From: an uncultured Steroidobacteraceae bacterium
Lineage (GTDB): Bacteria; Pseudomonadota; Gammaproteobacteria; Steroidobacterales; Steroidobacteraceae
Direction: 5' to 3'
NCBI GenBank assembly: GCA_955652795.1
Contig: CATPBQ010000318.1
Location: 1 to 8,299 of the forward strand
DNA length: 8,299 bases
The notes beneath the pieces were generated by a model. The model saw only the letters and a list, made by a program, of their open reading frames with translations. It ran no database searches and was not told where the DNA came from. How positions within the stretch are numbered: position 1 is the stretch's first letter; each line of letters starts with the position of its first letter. The translations under genes were made by a program, and so were the position numbers. Positions 6,323-8,299 of the stretch are shown in pieces.

Positions 6323-7393
6323 ATGACGGAACCGGCCGAGGTGGACTTGCGCGCGCTGCGAGGCGAGCTGAGCGAGCGCGCCCGCGCGCTCGGCTTCGAT
6401 GCGCTCGGCGTGGCCAGCATCGACATTCCCGAGGACGAGCGGCATCTGCTCAAGTGGCTCAAGGACGGTTTCCACGGCGAGATGCACTACATGCAACGCC
6501 ACGGCGTCATGCGCAGCCGCCCGCAACAACTGCTCCCCGGCACCGTGCGCGTCGTGAGCGCGCGCATGGATTACTGGCCGGCGGCGGCGCACGACGCACG
6601 GGCGGTGCTCGATGACCGCCGGCTCGCCTACGTGTCGCGTTACGCTCTGGGGCGCGACTACCACAAGACCCTGCGTCGCGCTCTCGCCACGCTGGCCGCG
6701 GAGCTGCAGCAGCGCATCGGACCGTTCGGCTACCGGGTGTGTGTCGACACGGCGCCGGTACTCGAGAAGGCGCTCGCTCGCGAGGCGGGGCTCGGCTGGA
6801 TCGGCAAGCACACCAACCTCATCGCGCGCGAGCGCGGCTCGTGGTTCTTTCTGGGTGAGATCCTCACGGACCTGCCACTGCCCATAGATGAGCGCGCCGG
6901 CGCCCACTGCGGCAGCTGCCAGGCCTGCATCCCGGCCTGCCCCACCGGGGCGATCGTCGCGCCCTGGCGGCTGGATGCGCGGCGCTGCATTTCCTATCTC
7001 ACCATCGAGCACCACAGCGCCATCCCCGTCGAGCTGCGCAAGGCCATTGGCAATCGCATCTACGGTTGTGACGACTGCCAGCTTGCATGTCCGTGGAACA
7101 AGTTCGCACGCGCGGCGGCGCACCCGGATTTCAAAGTGCGCCATGGCCTCGATGCCGCAGCGCTCCCGGAGTTGTTTCGCTGGAGCGCGGCGCAGTTCGA
7201 GGAGCGCATGCGCGGCTCGGCCATCTACCGCATCGGCTACCAGCGCTGGTCGCGCAATCTCGCCGTGGCGCTCGGTAATGCGCCGACTTCGCCGGATGTC
7301 ATTCGTGCGCTCGAGGAACGGCGCGCGGATTCATCCCACATGGTGCGCGAGCACGTGGAGTGGGCCCTGCAGCAGCACCGCTGCGCAGCCTGA
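6323..7393 (+). CDS. queG: Epoxyqueuosine reductase QueG
   Basis: 356 aa, slightly shorter than E. coli QueG (379). This cobalamin- and iron-sulfur-dependent enzyme carries out the last step of queuosine synthesis, reducing epoxyqueuosine to queuosine at position 34 of GUN-anticodon tRNAs. The N-terminal cobalamin-binding reductase region includes SRYALGRDYH at 105-114 and CVDTAPVLEKALA at 140-152, with Asp142 in the place of the conserved active-site acid, then GLGWIGKHTNLI at 156-167. The ferredoxin region holds eight cysteines for two 4Fe-4S clusters: C196, C199, C202 and C206 in CGSCQACIPACPTGA; then C222 in RCISYLTIEH and C249, C252, C256 in GCDDCQLACPWNK. The C-terminal helical part (about 270-356) looks like a short HEAT-like repeat region. 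It is transcribed divergently from nnr across a 32-bp gap, as in E. coli, and converges with panC. Confidence 0.97.
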   Translation: MTEPAEVDLRALRGELSERARALGFDALGVASIDIPEDERHLLKWLKDGFHGEMHYMQRHGVMRSRPQQLLPGTVRVVSARMDYWPAAAHDARAVLDDRRLAYVSRYALGRDYHKTLRRALATLAAELQQRIGPFGYRVCVDTAPVLEKALAREAGLGWIGKHTNLIARERGSWFFLGEILTDLPLPIDERAGAHCGSCQACIPACPTGAIVAPWRLDARRCISYLTIEHHSAIPVELRKAIGNRIYGCDDCQLACPWNKFARAAAHPDFKVRHGLDAAALPELFRWSAAQFEERMRGSAIYRIGYQRWSRNLAVALGNAPTSPDVIRALEERRADSSHMVREHVEWALQQHRCAA

Positions 7394-7399
7394 AGCGGC

Positions 7400-7415
7400 G
7401 GTGCGCGTTCGCACC
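7400..7415. repeat. Hairpin after queG in the convergent gap
   Basis: GGTGCG-CGTT-CGCACC forms a perfect 6-bp stem with a 4-nt loop, starting 7 nt after the queG stop. Neither strand has a T-run after it, so it is not a standard intrinsic terminator. It may mark an RNA 3' end for queG, or for panC from the other side. Confidence 0.4.
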
Positions 7416-7452
7416 CCGCTCTGCAACGCGCCGTCAGGTCGGGTCGGGTGAG

Positions 7453-7462
7453 GCCCATGGGC
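7453..7462. repeat. 10-bp palindrome next to panC stop
   Basis: GCCCATGGGC is a perfect palindrome 8 nt beyond the panC stop codon in the 77-nt queG/panC gap. It has no loop and is a poor RNA hairpin. It is preceded by a short pentamer run (GGTCG GGTCG GGTGA, from about 7437). No clear role. Confidence 0.25.
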
Positions 7463-7470
7463 TGAACCTC

Positions 7471-8299
7471 TCAGGACCGGCTGACTTGCACGTTGTCGAT
7501 GAGCCGGGCCCTGCCTAAGCGCGCGGCGGTGAGCACGACCAGCTCACGTGCTTCGGGCGCCGGCGCGCCGAGGTCCGCAGCCTGGCGCACGCAGAAGTAG
7601 TCCAGGCGAAAACCGGCATTCTCCAGCGCCTGCAGGCCCGAGCGTTCGATGCTCGCGAACTCCGCGTCCCCAGCGCGCACGCGGTTCGCGGCCGCCTGCA
7701 GCGTGGCGTAGATCTTCGGCGCCAGGGCACGCTCGTCAGCCGTCAGGTACTGGTTGCGCGAGCTCATGGCGAGGCCGTCGGCATCGCGCACCGTGGGCGC
7801 GGCGACGATCTCGACCGGCATGCACAGGTCCGCCACCATGCGCCGGATGATGGTCAGCTGCTGAAAATCCTTCTCGCCGAACACCGCGACGTCCGGCTCG
7901 ACGATGTGGAACAGCTTCGCCACCACGGTGCTGACGCCCTCGAAATGGCCCGGGCGGAACTCGCCGTCCAGGATGCGCGACAACCCGGGCACCTCGACGC
8001 GGGTGGCGCGCTCGGCACCATGCGGATAGATCTCGTTCACCTCCGGCATGAACATCAGGTTGCAGCCGGCGTCGGCCAACATGCGCTCGTCATCGCGCGG
8101 CGTGCGCGGGTAATGCGCGAAGTCCTCGTTCGGGCCGAACTGCATGGGGTTCACGAAAATGCTGGCCACAAAGCGCTCGCCGCGGCGGCGCGCCGCCTCG
8201 ATGAGACTCACATGCCCGGCATGCAGATTCCCCATGGTGGGCACGAAGGCCAGCCGCCGGCCCTCACGGCGCCAGCCACGCACGCGCTCGCGCACGGCG
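7471..8299 (-). CDS. panC: Pantothenate synthetase PanC (start missing at window edge)
   Basis: Pantothenate synthetase joins pantoate and beta-alanine with ATP in vitamin B5 and coenzyme A synthesis. About 276 codons are present. A GTG at 8295-8293 could be read as a start, but the frame stays open to the edge and the family normally has ~10 more residues, so the true start is beyond 8299. Numbering from that GTG: FVPTMGNLHAGH at 17-28 (the HxGH nucleotide-binding motif), VNPMQFGPNEDFAHYPRT at 48-65, GEFRPGHFEGVSTVV at 111-125 (pantoate site), VFGEKDFQQL at 138-147 and GLAMSSRNQYL at 174-184 (KMSKS-like). The C-terminal dimerisation region ends in IDNVQVSRS. The stop faces queG across 77 nt, so no panD follows; panB may lie upstream, outside the window. 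Confidence 0.96.
   Translation of the reverse strand, partial: AVRERVRGWRREGRRLAFVPTMGNLHAGHVSLIEAARRRGERFVASIFVNPMQFGPNEDFAHYPRTPRDDERMLADAGCNLMFMPEVNEIYPHGAERATRVEVPGLSRILDGEFRPGHFEGVSTVVAKLFHIVEPDVAVFGEKDFQQLTIIRRMVADLCMPVEIVAAPTVRDADGLAMSSRNQYLTADERALAPKIYATLQAAANRVRAGDAEFASIERSGLQALENAGFRLDYFCVRQAADLGAPAPEARELVVLTAARLGRARLIDNVQVSRS

Noticed and set aside
6194..7144. A 316-codon minus-strand frame opposite queG, ending inside nnr
   Set aside because: queG on the plus strand has all eight cluster cysteines and a ribosome binding site; the opposite frame shows no family motif.
8293..8295. GTG as the panC start codon
   Set aside because: The frame continues open to the window edge and family members have about ten more N-terminal residues, so this valine is more likely internal.

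Overview
The window is a compact stretch of housekeeping genes from a GC-rich bacterium, most likely a gammaproteobacterium. The gene order queG <-> nnr-tsaE-amiB-mutL-miaA-hfq is the classic gammaproteobacterial block known from E. coli, and the protein motifs agree. The high GC, the panC gene beside queG and the nuclease-type MutL point away from enterics and towards a GC-rich lineage such as Xanthomonadales, Nevskiales or Steroidobacterales relatives. That lineage guess is inference only.

Layout. Six genes read leftward (minus strand), starting near 6290: nnr (NAD(P)HX repair, 6290-4812), tsaE (t6A tRNA modification, 4803-4321), amiB (cell-wall amidase, 4249-3035), mutL (mismatch repair, 2989-1226), miaA (i6A tRNA modification, 1225-236) and the first 29 codons of hfq (89 to the window edge). 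The genes are 8, 71, 45, 0 and 146 nt apart, which suggests one long transcript with possible extra promoters ahead of amiB and hfq. Reading rightward from a shared 32-bp gap is queG (epoxyqueuosine reductase, 6323-7393). It converges on panC (pantothenate synthetase, minus strand, 7471 to the right edge, start missing).

Three of the genes (tsaE, miaA, queG) modify the tRNA anticodon loop: t6A37, an isopentenyl-type A37 and queuosine-34. Hfq is the small-RNA chaperone. MutL carries the full set of metal-site motifs of the endonuclease-type MutL proteins, so mismatch repair here is probably MutH-independent. AmiB is exported to the periplasm. Nnr repairs damaged NAD(P)H hydrates.

I see no mobile element, CRISPR array, tRNA or rRNA gene, and no undescribed multi-gene system. 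The most interesting signals are regulatory. The nnr/queG gap holds an 18-bp near-perfect palindrome whose centre carries overlapping -10 hexamers on both strands, and the minus-strand hexamer is placed so that nnr mRNA would be leaderless. The tsaE-amiB gap has a good sigma70-like promoter followed by a small hairpin just before an amiB start with no Shine-Dalgarno. The hfq leader has an A-rich, Hfq-distal-face-like repeat overlapping its ribosome binding site.
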